A stretch of DNA of 64,000 nt. It comes from Cryptomeria japonica. Its lineage: Eukaryota > Streptophyta > Pinopsida > Cupressales > Cupressaceae. The notes beneath the pieces were generated by a model, which saw only the letters and a program-made list of their open reading frames with translations, was not told the DNA's origin and did no database searches. Positions within the stretch are counted from its first letter, which is position 1; each line of letters opens with the position of its first letter. The stretch covers positions 237,882,233 through 237,946,232 of the forward strand of contig NC_081414.1 in the NCBI RefSeq assembly GCF_030272615.1, in the 5' to 3' direction. Below, piece by piece: positions 12,386-23,057 of this stretch. A program made the position numbers and the translations under genes.

Positions 12386-13193
12386 TCATTATTTTTTGCC
12401 ATATCCCAACGTTGATATCCTCCAAATCGCATGAAATGCCAAAATTGCCAATTTCAAAATATTTGAAAAAATTAATTATATTGGCATTTAATAAAGGTGC
12501 ATGGCATTTAATAAATTAATTTTGAGCCTCAAAAATAGAATTTTTTTATTATTAAGGCATTTAAAATTAATTTTTGTAATTAAAATTAAAATGGAGCGCT
12601 TTGAGGTATTATTTTTATCTATTTTATTAAGTCGGCCCCTCTTTTTTTGCAAATTTATTTATTTTTTGGCCTATTTTGCCAAGTCGGCCTATGGGGAGGT
12701 GAAGTGGTGAGCGCCCTATATAATAGGGGTATTTTGAGCAATTTTAATCAATCATTCATTCATTACTTCAAGTGCGATTTGAGGAGCAAGGAAGGAGGTG
12801 CGAAATCTAGTCTAATTGGAGCGAATTTGTCTTAAGTGTTGGAGGCTTAAGGTGGTGGAATTGATGCTTGTGAAGACTAAAGGAGGCGCCTTTTGCTAAA
12901 GGAAGGACTTCGATCTACATTTTGCCTAGCCAAAATTCACCTTATTTTTGCATCATTTTTTAGAATTAATTCTCAGGTGGAGGTATGGCGAGATCATCCT
13001 AGTCCCAACGTTGAAATTTTGAATTTTAAGTTTTTTAAAATTGCGTAGTTAATTAGGAAATGATAACTCAAGATTTATCATGAAGTTTCCTAATTAATAT
13101 CTCCTGTCTTCCTTTTAAATCTTCCTTTCTACTCTATATTGCTACTCGCTTCAAAATATGTTACTCATTATGAAATGTTGTGTAGGTGTCAAG
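12386..13193 (+). promoter_or_regulatory. Leader region with TATA-like box and possible primer-binding site
   Basis: After the array comes an A/T-rich stretch (12400-12640) and then CTATATAATA at 12716-12725, a good plant TATA element about 480 bp before the ATG of the long frame. TGGCGAGATCATCC at 12985 starts with TGG and could be a primer-binding site, but I could not match it to a tRNA. TTGTGTAG just before the ATG at 13194 looks like a 3' splice site. These assignments are suggestive only. Confidence 0.4.
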
Positions 13194-16100
13194 ATGGCGA
13201 CCCCAAAGGCAGGAGCATCCACTAATCGTCCAGCTCTCATGAAGGAAGATCAGAGGAATGAAGAATTGGAGACCAAGATCGTGTCAAAGTGGAGCAACAT
13301 TGGAGATACCAACTTGGGAAACTTCAGTTTGAAGAAGTTTCGAGAGGTCCCTTACATTGGCAAGCCATCACCTATCGCAAAGAGAATAATTGAAAGCGAC
13401 ATCATCAAAGTGGTCGGTTTCCCTCCAACAATTCAGTGCCATGAGCTGATGATCGAATGTGCTCACCATTATGACCCACAATCAAGATCAATCGTGTTCA
13501 AAGAAGGGAACACTTTGGCTTACCTTTCAGAGGAGGCTATAAGTGAAGCTCTCCATCTTCCAAAGCATAAAGATATGATTTACAAAAGCCTAGAAGGAGC
13601 CAGGTTGATGTATGAAGATGATCCAAACACTTGCTTGAGCATCATCAATAAGAATTGGTTACTCAAAAGTCGTCCTCGCCTGAGCAAAATTCCTAATACA
13701 CCACATAGGATTGACTTCCAGGAGGAGTACAAAGATTTGATAACTTTGCTCAATCGAGTTATAGGGGCTCCTCAGGCCTTCTATTTTGAGAAGTGGATGT
13801 TCTACTTCATCCAAGTGATAGTTCAAGGAAAAGGAACAATTCATTGGGCTAGAATTATTAGCCATTGTTTGGACGTGCAGTTAAGAAGACTAAAGCCTAC
13901 CAAGTCATTTCACATGAGCTCATACATCATATATACCTTGATCAAGAGTTTCGAGTATGCAGGACTACCTCACAGAGGAGTGATTCTTATGTTCATTTGC
14001 ATCATCCCCCTGGGAGTGACTACAAGTTAGTCAATGATACCTTCACGATGAACATCACCAGGATATTGCAAAGCGGGATTCACAATCGACTATCTCTAGA
14101 TGCACAAGAGCTTGTAAAGAGGTATGGTGCTTGGTTCATCTAATTTCCAAAGTTTACATATATCAAAGTCTATGGGTGTCTTTCACCTCCCTACATGTTG
14201 CCGAGGTATCCGACAAACAAGATAGTGCTACTCAAGGTGACTAGGCAGTTGGCAGACTATGCAAAGGCATTCAAACACAGGCATAGAAATGGAATTCCCG
14301 TGCCCATCATATTGGGGAATTCAGTTGAGGTATGTCCTAATGCTCTAGCCTTGGATGATGCAGAGAGGGAGTTGGCCTCATATTCATTCACGTTCTTTGC
14401 CTTGAGGGAGAGTTTTGATCCTTATGGGTATATAGAGGAGACATATGGTAGGAAGTACAAGCACGAATTTTAGGTAGAAGACTTTTGGATGAATCTCTCA
14501 AGTAGTTTAGAAGTGAAAAGAAAGATGCATTCCAGATTACCTTTAGATTTTATCAGGAAATGTAAAGTCTACAAAGTGGCCGATCAAGCTCAGGACAGTG
14601 GCAGACATCTCCAGTCATCCTATGATAGAGAGGACAAAACAGTGAAGATAGATTGGAACGAGCCTGAGATTACAAACTTGAGAGCTTTGATGGCTCCAAT
14701 TTTGTCATGTACTCGCAGATGGGTGGATGTACAACATCAAAAGTTAAGAGAACAGAATGTACCAATGACTTATACTTTGGAGGAAAGACCAGAAGAAGGA
14801 GGGGCAAGCGCAAGTGAAGACAATTCTCATCCTAGAGGCGCGAAGAGGAAAGAAAGACCCGAGAAAAAGGAACCCTCCAAGAAGAAGCAAGAGGCTAATC
14901 GAGATCGCTCATCAGGTACATCATCTTGACATGAGAAAAGGACAAGTCAAGTTGAAAGACAAGAGATGATGATGCCTAAGGTTGATGAATCTATGGAGTC
15001 AATAGTACAGAATGATAGACCTGAAAAAGGGAAGGCACCTCAGCATTCGTCAAGTCGATCTCCCCAAGTCAATGAGCTACATGAAGACAAGAATGATGAA
15101 GTGACATCTCCTCTCCAGGAAGACGAACCATTGCCTAAAGAAATACAAGTCAGAGAGACAAGATCCGCCATTCCAAATTGGTTGAAGGAGAGACTAACAA
15201 GGGTGATTGTGATTGAGGATGAAGATAATGTAATTGACTTAGAGAACCTTGTAGGAAATTCTCAGTAAGTAACGGAGAAGAAGAGGGCCACCAAGATGTC
15301 CAAGATGATCAGAGATGAGACAGGGTCCAGGAAGTTGCAGATAGCTACACCAACAGTGGACAAGTATGAAGGTGAAATCTTTGCAGAAGAGTACGATGTA
15401 GAAACATTTGAGCTTGGTCCACTCACTGCTAAGCAAGCACTAGATGAGGCAACCGATTCATTTGAAATACTTAAAGACAAGCTTAAGGAAGAAATGGAAA
15501 AGAATAGAAAACTTGAGAGAGAGAGAGGTGCTTGGAGAGGCTACTTTAGCCATCTCAATCAACCCTTGGGACGTCAGGATCCAGCAGTGTCTCCTGTGCA
15601 AGCTCTTCCCCTTGAATCAGTTGGCGAGGCAGAGAGAGTCAAGAGCTTGGTTCAGCTTATGAGCTTTTGGATTGACAAATCCCACACAGTTGCCGTTGAA
15701 TTTGCAACAAGAATGATGCAGACAATCCACCGAGCTATCCAGGTCCTTGAGATCGTCCACAACCTGATGATAACGGTAGCCGCTTTCGCTCACTCTAGAA
15801 ATGTTATCATTCCTGTTCTGCAAGCAATCAGGCAAACACCAAGGAAGATCCTATCACAAGAAAAGATAATGGATGGAGGAGCTCATAATTTACTCCAGTG
15901 GTCAACTCTACTTCAGATGAAGGAGGTTTTTTTCGAGCACATAAGCACCAAATGCAATCAAGTTGAAGGTGTCATCCATCCAATTCAAGACAAGGCGTTT
16001 GAGGTGTTATGTACCATTCTCGGCATAAGGATCGAAGTTGAGACAGATGTGGACCTTCAAGAGTTGGAAGAAAGAGTCAAAGTCATCTTTTGCAAAGATG

Positions 16101-16358
16101 AGAATGTCATCACGGATGAACAACGAGATCTAATGTTCGCTACTATGCTCCTGATTGAGAAGATCAAATAACTCGAACCTGGATGGGATGCGGCTCTTCT
16201 CAAAGCCTTTGATCAGGCTATCCACTTGGAGGAATGAATGAGGAATCTTTCCGAAATTCCTATTGCTGAGATTGAAGGAATTATGTCTAGATTCATTGCA
16301 TATGCTAAGAAAGAGCATTGGAAGGGGAATAAGGTTCTAGAAAAGAGGTGGTTGTAGA
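13194..16358 (+). pseudogene. Long retroelement-borne reading frame of unknown function
   Basis: From the ATG at 13194 (MATPKAGAS) one frame runs to about 13985, needs one frameshift, then continues to 16358. Stops lie at about 14141, 14471, 14927, 15266, 16169 and 16237. The implied protein is about 1,050 residues. The first ~320 residues look folded, with a pattern (an early GFPP motif, later LSEEAISEALHLP) that faintly recalls plant mobile domain or plant transposon-protein families. A Lys/Glu-rich linker with an NLS-like KKEPSKKKQ follows (14790-14930). A coiled-coil-like KLKEEMEKNRKLERER segment comes near 15475-15525, and a mostly helical C-terminal third ends the frame. No zinc knuckle, protease, RT or integrase motif is visible. 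It may be a divergent Gag or an accessory protein. I cannot name it. Confidence 0.6.
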
Positions 16359-17427
16359 TGATGTGGCACCTTAATTATCATTGGTCTATGTTTCCTAGAT
16401 TTTTGTACCAATTAAATATTTGGCTATGCATTTAATATTGTTCAACTAAAAAGGGAACTTTTTGTAACAAACCCAAATTAGGGTTTAGGTGTCAGAATCT
16501 CAGCCGTTGATCTTCTTTTGATCTGGGCCGTTCATTGTAATTGAGGATGCTATATATACCCTCACTCATTTTCATTTTGTCATTAAAAATTAGCAATTAG
16601 ATATTAGAGAGAAGCAGTTAGAAATTAGAAGATTAGAGCTTTTGGAGAGAAGAAAGTTATTTTGTAGCAAGATTGAGGATTGAAGAAAGAATTTCAAGCA
16701 ATTGTTGTCTATTTTGGCTTTGAGTTCAATAAAATATTGAAGTTATAGTGTTTTATTGCAATTCTTGTGGCTATTTTCATGGTTGTTTATTTTCTTGAAT
16801 CATTCTCAATCGAAGTAGCATTTTTAGTTTGGAGGACTAAGTGTTGGGCTTGATCTTTGGTGAGATTCACGTTCCAAACCACTAGCTTCTTACTGATTGT
16901 AAAGACGCCTTGTGTGGTCAACTGAAGATATTTGGATTGCTTGAACCTTCAATCATTATCGAACTATTGATATGTACCTTTATGGTAGTGTCTATAATTC
17001 TTGATGATTCGAAAAATCACTAATCACCTTAAAAGATTGCATCAATTCCAGTAGAGTTGTAATTCTTTGACAATACTGAAATTGGTAGAATTTTACCAAA
17101 TCTAGCCTACATTGAGTCATTCTTAGGATTAAATTAGAATTCATTTCTTGCAAACCCTATCTTTTGATCTTTTTTGAGAACTTGTTAGTTTTAAAAAAAA
17201 ATTGTTCCTGCAATTCGGAAACGTAAAGCCCCTTAAAGAAACAGCATTCACAACGACCACTAGTGCTTATCCACACGTACAGACCCTACAACGAAGAACA
17301 TTGGAGTCATCCTAATTGATCCTTTTTCTGCGATATCTTCGGCAATCAGAGGCTTTATTCAAGAGGGGATAAGGTACCCTTGGGTATTTTATTCTGTGTT
17401 TGATAGTGTACAAAATACATGTCAACA
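16353..17427 (+). repeat. LTR-like 3' end
   Basis: The purine-rich AAAAGAGGTGG directly precedes TGTAGATGATG at 16353, as a polypurine tract precedes a 3' LTR. The segment contains TATATATACC at 16551, about 200 bp in, like a U3 promoter, and ends ATGTCAACA. The stop of the long frame falls at this junction. I found no partner copy at the left of the unit, so the call rests on structure alone. Confidence 0.5.
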
Positions 17428-17432
17428 CAACC

Positions 17433-17522
17433 GTCAACAATTGAAGCTTGTTTGAAGCAATCCACACAAAGGAGCAAATTAGCACAAAAACGCCTCAATG
17501 ACCTTGTCTTCATGCAATATAG
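17433..17522 (+). pseudogene. hATC fragment, second copy
   Basis: ATTGAAGCTTGTTTGAAGC onward matches 9546-9640 of the hAT pseudogene over about 80 bases, including the stretch coding LAQKRLNDLVF. It has about half a dozen differences and a 6-base deletion. The match stops abruptly on both sides and lies directly right of the CAACC at 17428-17432. It is a separate, diverged hAT copy cut at the boundary of the neighbouring unit. Too little remains to encode anything. Confidence 0.85.
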
Positions 17523-17785
17523 TTAGCTTGTTGTGGCTCAACACTTTAAGAGGCCTAGGCCACATAGAGACCATCTAGATTTCACTCTCGTTTTAAGTTA
17601 AACATGCAACAGCTTTGGTGGACCAAACAGCCCACTTTTATAATTAATCTTAAATAGTGTAATGATTTCATATGAACTGTAATCAGGCCAAACAGTCCAG
17701 GCATTTCATATCAACTGCTGTAGTAACTGATTGTGATGATCTCATTCGCTGTCATTATGGCCACTAAAAAAATATGATTTGTATA

Positions 17786-18444
17786 AGGGCAATGCCATGG
17801 TTGGGGATCTTTTTTGGAACAAAAATTTAAGGAAAAAAGCTGTGTAATTTGTGCATGTAATGTCATGAAACACAGCCTACCAACTCAATGTGGCACTGTT
17901 GTGGTAAATGCAATCTCAGTGCTAGCACTGCTGTGGTAAATGTACAATGCACAGAAACAAACTCGAATCTCATTTCATATTGTCTCATGTTTACGACCCA
18001 CCTGCAACTCCAATGAAAGCTACTCCATTCCACGAGATGAAAATGCCACCACTGCCAAAAATGAAGTTGTTTACTATAGAATGAGTTTCGTCTTCTTTAT
18101 TAACTTCATTGTCTCCAAGGATTATATTTCTTCCTCTTTTTAGTGTTCTGTATGACGATGCCAGTCATACCATTTAATCTTATTTTTAATATTTAATATG
18201 TATGATTAACAAAATCAATAGAAAATATTTTAAAATAAAAATAATTATATAAAATCATTCACAATTTATATTTTTTCTTTAAATGTCAAATGAAAAGAGT
18301 ATTTAAATGACCAATCCATCAAACAGATATAGATTACCATCAAACTTCAGGACTGATATTCACCCATTGGTAATTTTAGTCTGTCTAGCCTCTAAACAAT
18401 CACCAAACTGTAATCTACCATGACATATATCATGGCATTGCCCT
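17786..18444. mobile_element. MITE-like element with 14-bp inverted ends and TA flanks
   Basis: AGGGCAATGCCATG at 17786-17799 is the exact reverse complement of CATGGCATTGCCCT at 18431-18444, and both are flanked by TA. The 659-bp interior has no credible coding frame. A TA duplication is typical of Tc1/mariner-derived MITEs, but the terminal motif is not one I recognise as Stowaway. A short internal duplication (GCACTGTTGTGGTAAATG / GCACTGCTGTGGTAAATG) lies at 17890-17945. Confidence 0.55.
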
Positions 18445-18616
18445 TAATCTTCTTATATTTGTCTGTTGGACGTTGTGAACATACCAAAAACCCTGAAGGT
18501 ATGCGAAGGTATGCAGGTATGCTATGAAACAAATGGTATGCCATTGAGAATGGTATAGAATCTATTTCTAACAATGCAATAGCAATAGCCTTAAACAACA
18601 AAAAATGACAAATAAA

Positions 18617-19336
18617 TTGGCTTCTAGCAGTGCAAAACATTTCAAGGAAATCTTCTTAAAAAATCATTCCGGAAATAAACTTTTTACTATATCCGACTCC
18701 ACATATGACTTACCTTGAGCGACAAATATCGAAAAAACCTTCACAAATCACTCCGGGATTTTTCAGCATTGAATCAGTCTAGATACTTATTCTTTAAGAA
18801 TAAAAACAAATACACATTTTGAACAGTCAAATAACATATGCGCTGTCTATATTTTCAGAATCCAAAAATTGATAACAATATAGAGGCTTGAACTAAATAT
18901 ATGAACAAGAGTTTTAGGACTGGAAAAACCTTCATTCAGGAAATAGGAAACAACCAAACATCATACAATAATTTGGCTTCTAGCAGTGCAAAACATTTCA
19001 AGGAAATCTTCTTAAAAAATCATTCCGGAAATAAACTTTTTACTATATCCGACTCCACATATGACTTATAACCTTGAGCGACAAATCCAAACTATCGAAA
19101 AAACCTTCACAAATCACTCCGGGATTTTTCAGCATTGAATCGGTCTAGATACATATTCTTTAAGAATAAAAACAAATACACATTTTGAACAGTCAAATAA
19201 CATATGCGCTGTCTATATTTTCAGAATCCAAAAATTGATAACAATATAGAGGCTTGAACTAAATATATGAACAAGAGTTTTAGGACTGGAAAAATCTTCA
19301 TTTAGGAAATAGGAAACAACCAAACATTATACAATT
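18617..19336. repeat. Tandem duplication, two ~360-bp units
   Basis: The unit beginning TTGGCTTCTAGCAGTGC at 18617 recurs at 18973 and runs to about 19336. The copies are almost identical; the second has small insertions (near 19069 and 19090) and a few substitutions. No coding frame or transposon motif is seen. The high similarity indicates a recent local duplication. Confidence 0.93.
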
Positions 19337-19489
19337 GCAAGCATGTGCCATGTTCAGAACGACCTTGCAAGTTAAGAAACAACAGCTAATCTTCAGAGAT
19401 ATCAATGAGACCGGCATATATCACGATTCGCTTGATGAAATCTTTAGGTTAACCAAGCAAAACCCCAGATTACACAGTAGAACGCTTGT

Positions 19490-20140
19490 GAGACAATCAC
19501 ATCCCAGTGGAGAGCCAAGGTATATATAAAAAGTAGAACACTATAATTGGATATTGAAATCGCATTTGTTTTTGGGATAATTTGTTTATTAATTTGACCG
19601 ACCTATGGAGAAATGGGCTTAGAAGTGCCACAAAGAAATGGTTGAGCTTTCAAAAAGGGTTGTTTAGTAAAATTGACCAATTAATGCTAAAAGAAGTCGT
19701 TAAGAACATTGAGAAAGCTGTAAATTTCGTGAAACTTCAGAGCATCAGCTGATATTGATAACTTTAGTTGGATATATTAAGAATATATACGACTTCTCAT
19801 GAAGCTTTCTAAAATTGTTAAAAAAATCAGCCCCACTCTAGATAACTGTTAAAAATCCTCTACTATTCAAATCAAGATTCCGACTCATTCAGTACCAAAT
19901 GTTTCCTGTTCTCATTAACAAGCTTGTGAGAGGACCCCTCTATAGCAGATCCCAGTGGAGAAGCCAAGAGATTAATCAAAAACAGAAACATCAAGATCAA
20001 ATGTTGGAATCATTACTAGATCGGGGAGAAATCTGAATTTATTTTTGGGTATATTTTATTTAATTATTTGACACAGACTTATGGGGAAGAACTTTCAGAG
20101 AGCTGTAAATCTCGTGAAACTTTGGAGAATCGTATATGTT
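19490..20140. repeat. Diverged tandem duplication upstream of the miRNA hairpin
   Basis: Blocks such as GATCCCAGTGGAGAAGCCAAG (19948; compare 19500), GAGAGCTGTAAATCTCGTG (20096; compare 19713) and a TTTTGGG...TTTATTAATTTGAC-like block occur twice, roughly 380-440 bp apart, with many differences. It is an older duplication than the neighbouring one. I see no protein signal in it. Confidence 0.6.
19519..19530 (+). promoter_or_regulatory. Possible TATA box upstream of the miRNA hairpin
   Basis: GGTATATATAAAAAG is a strong plant TATA match about 1 kb before the hairpin on the same strand. The corresponding part of the diverged second copy (about 19970) lacks it. Linking it to the hairpin is conjecture. 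Another match, CTATAAAAG at 20717-20725, lies just after the hairpin and could serve a different transcript. Confidence 0.25.
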
Positions 20141-20539
20141 AACAATCTTAATCGAATATTTTCAGATATACATAAGGCTTCTAGCTCAGTTAGTAAAACA
20201 ATTTCCTCTTTCCATAAGACTTCACTCTATGCTTATAGATCCCAACGCCCCTTACATGAATAAGTACAACCCTAATGGGGTCTTAGCCTCAAGACATTTG
20301 CCAGTTACGTATTATTCAATAGATCTTATGCTTGCACAAATCTATAATGTCAAAATACACATTCCCCTCCATGTACTGAAACACCCAGATACACATCACA
20401 CAACATAATATTTGCAGAAAACATGAATCAAATTAAAAAAAATAAACAGATTCAGAACGGAAAAAAAAAATGATCGAAGGCAATACAGAACAGATACCTG
20501 TAGCATAGATTTGCAGAAGCAAAGTGGAATAAAAGGGAT

Positions 20540-20653
20540 ATGTAGGGAGGGCTATGGGCATGGGAGGACCAGGTAAGACCTTCAGGCTCATTATCACTAT
20601 TAAATGAGCAATATCTTGCCATTCCTCCCATGCCTGATGCCCTCCTGCTACAT
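20540..20653 (+). ncRNA. MIR482: MIR482/2118-superfamily microRNA precursor
   Basis: The ~114-base segment folds into one long hairpin. ATGTAG pairs with CTACAT at the base, GGAGGGC with GCCCTCC, GGGCATGGGAGGA with TCCTCCCATGCCT (13 pairs, one of them G-T), TAAGA with TCTTG and, near the loop, GCTCATT with AATGAGC. The 3' arm at 20614-20635 begins TCTTGCCATTCC and ends CCCATGCCT, a 22-mer with 5' U closely resembling miR482/miR2118. That family also sits on the 3' arm and guides cleavage of NBS-LRR mRNAs at the P-loop, triggering phased siRNAs. The 5' arm at 20557-20580 still reads GMGGPGKT, an NB-ARC P-loop. Expression and exact ends cannot be seen from DNA. Confidence 0.85.
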
Positions 20654-21238
20654 CTTATCCCTCTCTATACCCACCATGTCTTTCTTTTTGCCCTTCAACA
20701 AACAACTGGGCACTCACTATAAAAGGCTATTTGTCCCTACATTCATTCTAATAAATAGCCTGCAATGAGTATCGGCTGAAGCCGCCTTGGGAAAATTAGC
20801 CAAACTCAAGCGACGACCTTCACCGTCTAGAACTGAACAAGAATGGCCTACTTTATAGATAAAAGTAGGGCAAGATTCTGAAGGGGTGATTAAAAATAAT
20901 AAAAATTAAAGCTAATTATTTTAGGTCACGGACAAAGAGCCCTAGAAATTGACATCCCTTGCATTAAGTGTAAAGTTTGTACAAGAACTTTCTATAACTT
21001 TTTTGAAGTTGCTCTTTCACTCATCCCTTAAGTACATATAGGTGAAAAAAATTGAAGAAAATAATGTATTAGATAGCAATTTAATATGAGCAAATTGTAT
21101 GGAAAAAGAGAGAAAAATAAAATAAATTTGTAAAAATTGTTTATGTTAGGTTTTTATTATCTTTATCTTGTTTTCTTAAATTTGTCAATTTTTTTCTTTA
21201 TGTGTATGTCTTTTTATCCAAAGTCCTCCCTTACAACC
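20654..21238. other. Unassigned sequence between the hairpin and the Tat element
   Basis: It contains CTATAAAAG at 20717 followed by a G/C-richer stretch (20760-20860) and then A/T-rich sequence up to the target duplication CAACC at 21234-21238. No coding frame or repeat match was seen. It could be 3' sequence of the primary microRNA transcript. Confidence 0.4.
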
Positions 21239-23043
21239 TGATGCTCTGCAAAAAAGGATTAGAAAATCTGTTTGATGGCAACACACACAAGAGCACAAGA
21301 AACAAACGTTAGTGTTAGCAACAAAAGATTATCCTAAACAGGCATATCAAGAGAGATATTAAGCATGAAATAGAAAGCATATAAACATAAAATGAAATAG
21401 CTAATCAAGATGCTCATAGTTGCTCCTCCCTTGTTCCTCTCCTCTCCAAGTCCCAAATGAGTGTAGCTCTCAGCTTTTAGCACTAGCCATGGATGCCATA
21501 TGGAGATTCAAGATGGTTGAATATGATAAGCAAATACTATGCAAGAGTAGATAGTGATGCTATAAAAAAGCTCTATGCTAATGCTAGTATAACAACAATA
21601 CTCTAAAATGCTTCTCCTTTGCTTGAGGAGAAGGGTTCTATTTATAGAAGAAATAGGGAAATGAAGGGTTAAGATTGAGCAATCTTAACAAGGGTTAGGA
21701 TTGAAAGTTGGGGATCCATGTGCACAATTGGCACCAATAAAATGGTGACAAGTTTCAACATAGGATTGGGTTGAGAGAAGAGGTTGGAGGCATTAAAGGC
21801 CTGAGAAGACCTCATGGTTATCTAGAAGGTAAGGGTCAAGTCTAAATTAAGATTTACCCATTGGATTAAGAGTTAATCCAAGGATAAACCTTTGTGCAAA
21901 TGTTTAAGAGATAATCATGGTCAAAGCATTAATGGCCTGATGAGACCTTTGGGTTGGGTAGAGGTTGAGTCAAAACAAATGTTTTAACCATGTGGGAGGG
22001 TTGAATTAACCATTAATGGTTATTGGAGACTTTGGGGATTAAGTGGTTGAAGGTTGGAAGCTTTCAAAGGTTATCCAAGACTTTGAGGGTTAATTTGTTG
22101 AACACACAAAGCATTAATTGCTTTTCAAAGACTTTGGAGTCTTTGAGAAGTGACTCCAATTTGCTTAGGAATGTGACAATATTTAGGGGATGGATTAGGC
22201 TAATTAGGAAGGGTTTAGAAGAATCTAGAAGGGGTTTAGGCGTACAAGTGGATTTTGTAGGAAAATGCAAGTGGGAGAAATTTTGGTATTTTTCAATTAA
22301 AATAAAATCATTTATTTCAATTAAATGGTGTAAGTTGCATTTGGATAAATATTTAAATAAATATTAATTTATTTAAATGAGAAAAATGAAGATAAAGCAT
22401 TAAAATGCTTGAAGACTTTGAGGGAAACCATTAAAGGCTTGAAGACTTTAAGGAAAACCATTAAAGTCTTAAGAAGACTATAGAAGGAAGCCATCAAGTT
22501 TGAAGACTTTAAAGCCATCAAGTTTGACTACTTTAAGGGAAACCATTAAAGGTTTCAAGTGGGTGAGGATAAATAGGATTTTAAATAAATAATTTATTTA
22601 AAATAGTTGTGCAACTTGCTTTTGTAGGAAAATACAAGTGGGTGGAGGATAAAGGTGATTTAAATAAATTATTTATTTAAAATAATTGTGCAACTTGCAT
22701 TTGTAGGAAAATGCAAGTGGGTAGAGGATAAAGGTGATTTTAAATAAATGTTAATTTATTTAAATGTGAGAGGTGGGATTTTGGGGGATTTAAATAAATA
22801 TTAATTTATTTAAATGTGAGAGAAGATTTAATTAAATAAATATGATTTATTTATTTAATTAATGGTCTGAATTTGGTTAAGTGAATTATATCAAATAAAT
22901 TGAATAATTTATTTAATTAATAGGAGAAGAGGGTTAAGATGAATTAATTAAATATTAATTTAATTAATTATTAATTGATGGTTAAATAATCAAATAAATA
23001 CTAAGTATTCATTTAATTAAGTGGACAGATTTATGTGACTACA
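21239..23043 (-). repeat. 3' LTR of the Tat element
   Basis: On the minus strand it begins TGTAGTCACA and ends GAGCATCA. The minus-strand TATA box CTATAAATAG (21638-21647) is intact here. The U3 side contains ~79-bp sub-repeats (22556-22790, unit with CAACTTGC...TTTGTAGGAAAATG) and many A/T palindromes such as TTAATTTATTTAAAT. A 114-residue open frame at 22023-22367 lies inside and is probably chance. Confidence 0.97.
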
Positions 23044-23057
23044 TTTGCCCCTCTTTG
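23044..23057 (-). other. Polypurine tract of the Tat element
   Basis: On the minus strand, CAAAGAGGGGCAAA abuts the TG of the 3' LTR. A very similar tract (GAAGAGGGGCAAAA) abuts the LTR at 61300. Confidence 0.88.

Larger units (their letters stand above)
10093..17427 (+). mobile_element. Pol-less LTR-retrotransposon-like unit with mismatched termini
   Basis: It opens TGTTGTGACC and closes ATGTCAACA. CAACC lies just outside each end (10088-10092 and 17428-17432), as a 5-bp target duplication would. Inside are an LTR-like leader with a 12-copy tandem repeat and a TATA-like box, a single long damaged reading frame (13194-16358), a purine run and an LTR-like 3' end (16353-17427). The two ends do not resemble each other. 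It is therefore either a chimera, or two adjoining elements with a chance CAACC match. No RT, RNase H or integrase motif was seen, so it would need enzymes in trans. Confidence 0.55.

Noticed and set aside
13194-16358. Excess of C-to-T nonsense changes in the unknown frame as evidence of methylation decay
   Set aside because: Every stop codon is one C-to-T step from CAA, CAG or CGA, so the pattern carries no information without an intact relative to compare.
16463-17427. Independent solo LTR starting TGTAACAAAC
   Set aside because: The flanks (CTTTT and CAACC) do not form a target duplication, and a purine tract precedes an earlier TG at 16353.
22023-22367. 114-residue frame inside both Tat LTRs (also 36256-36600)
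   Set aside because: It lies in LTR sequence, differs by one residue because the LTRs are near-identical, and shows no domain or codon signal. It is duplicated only because the LTR is.
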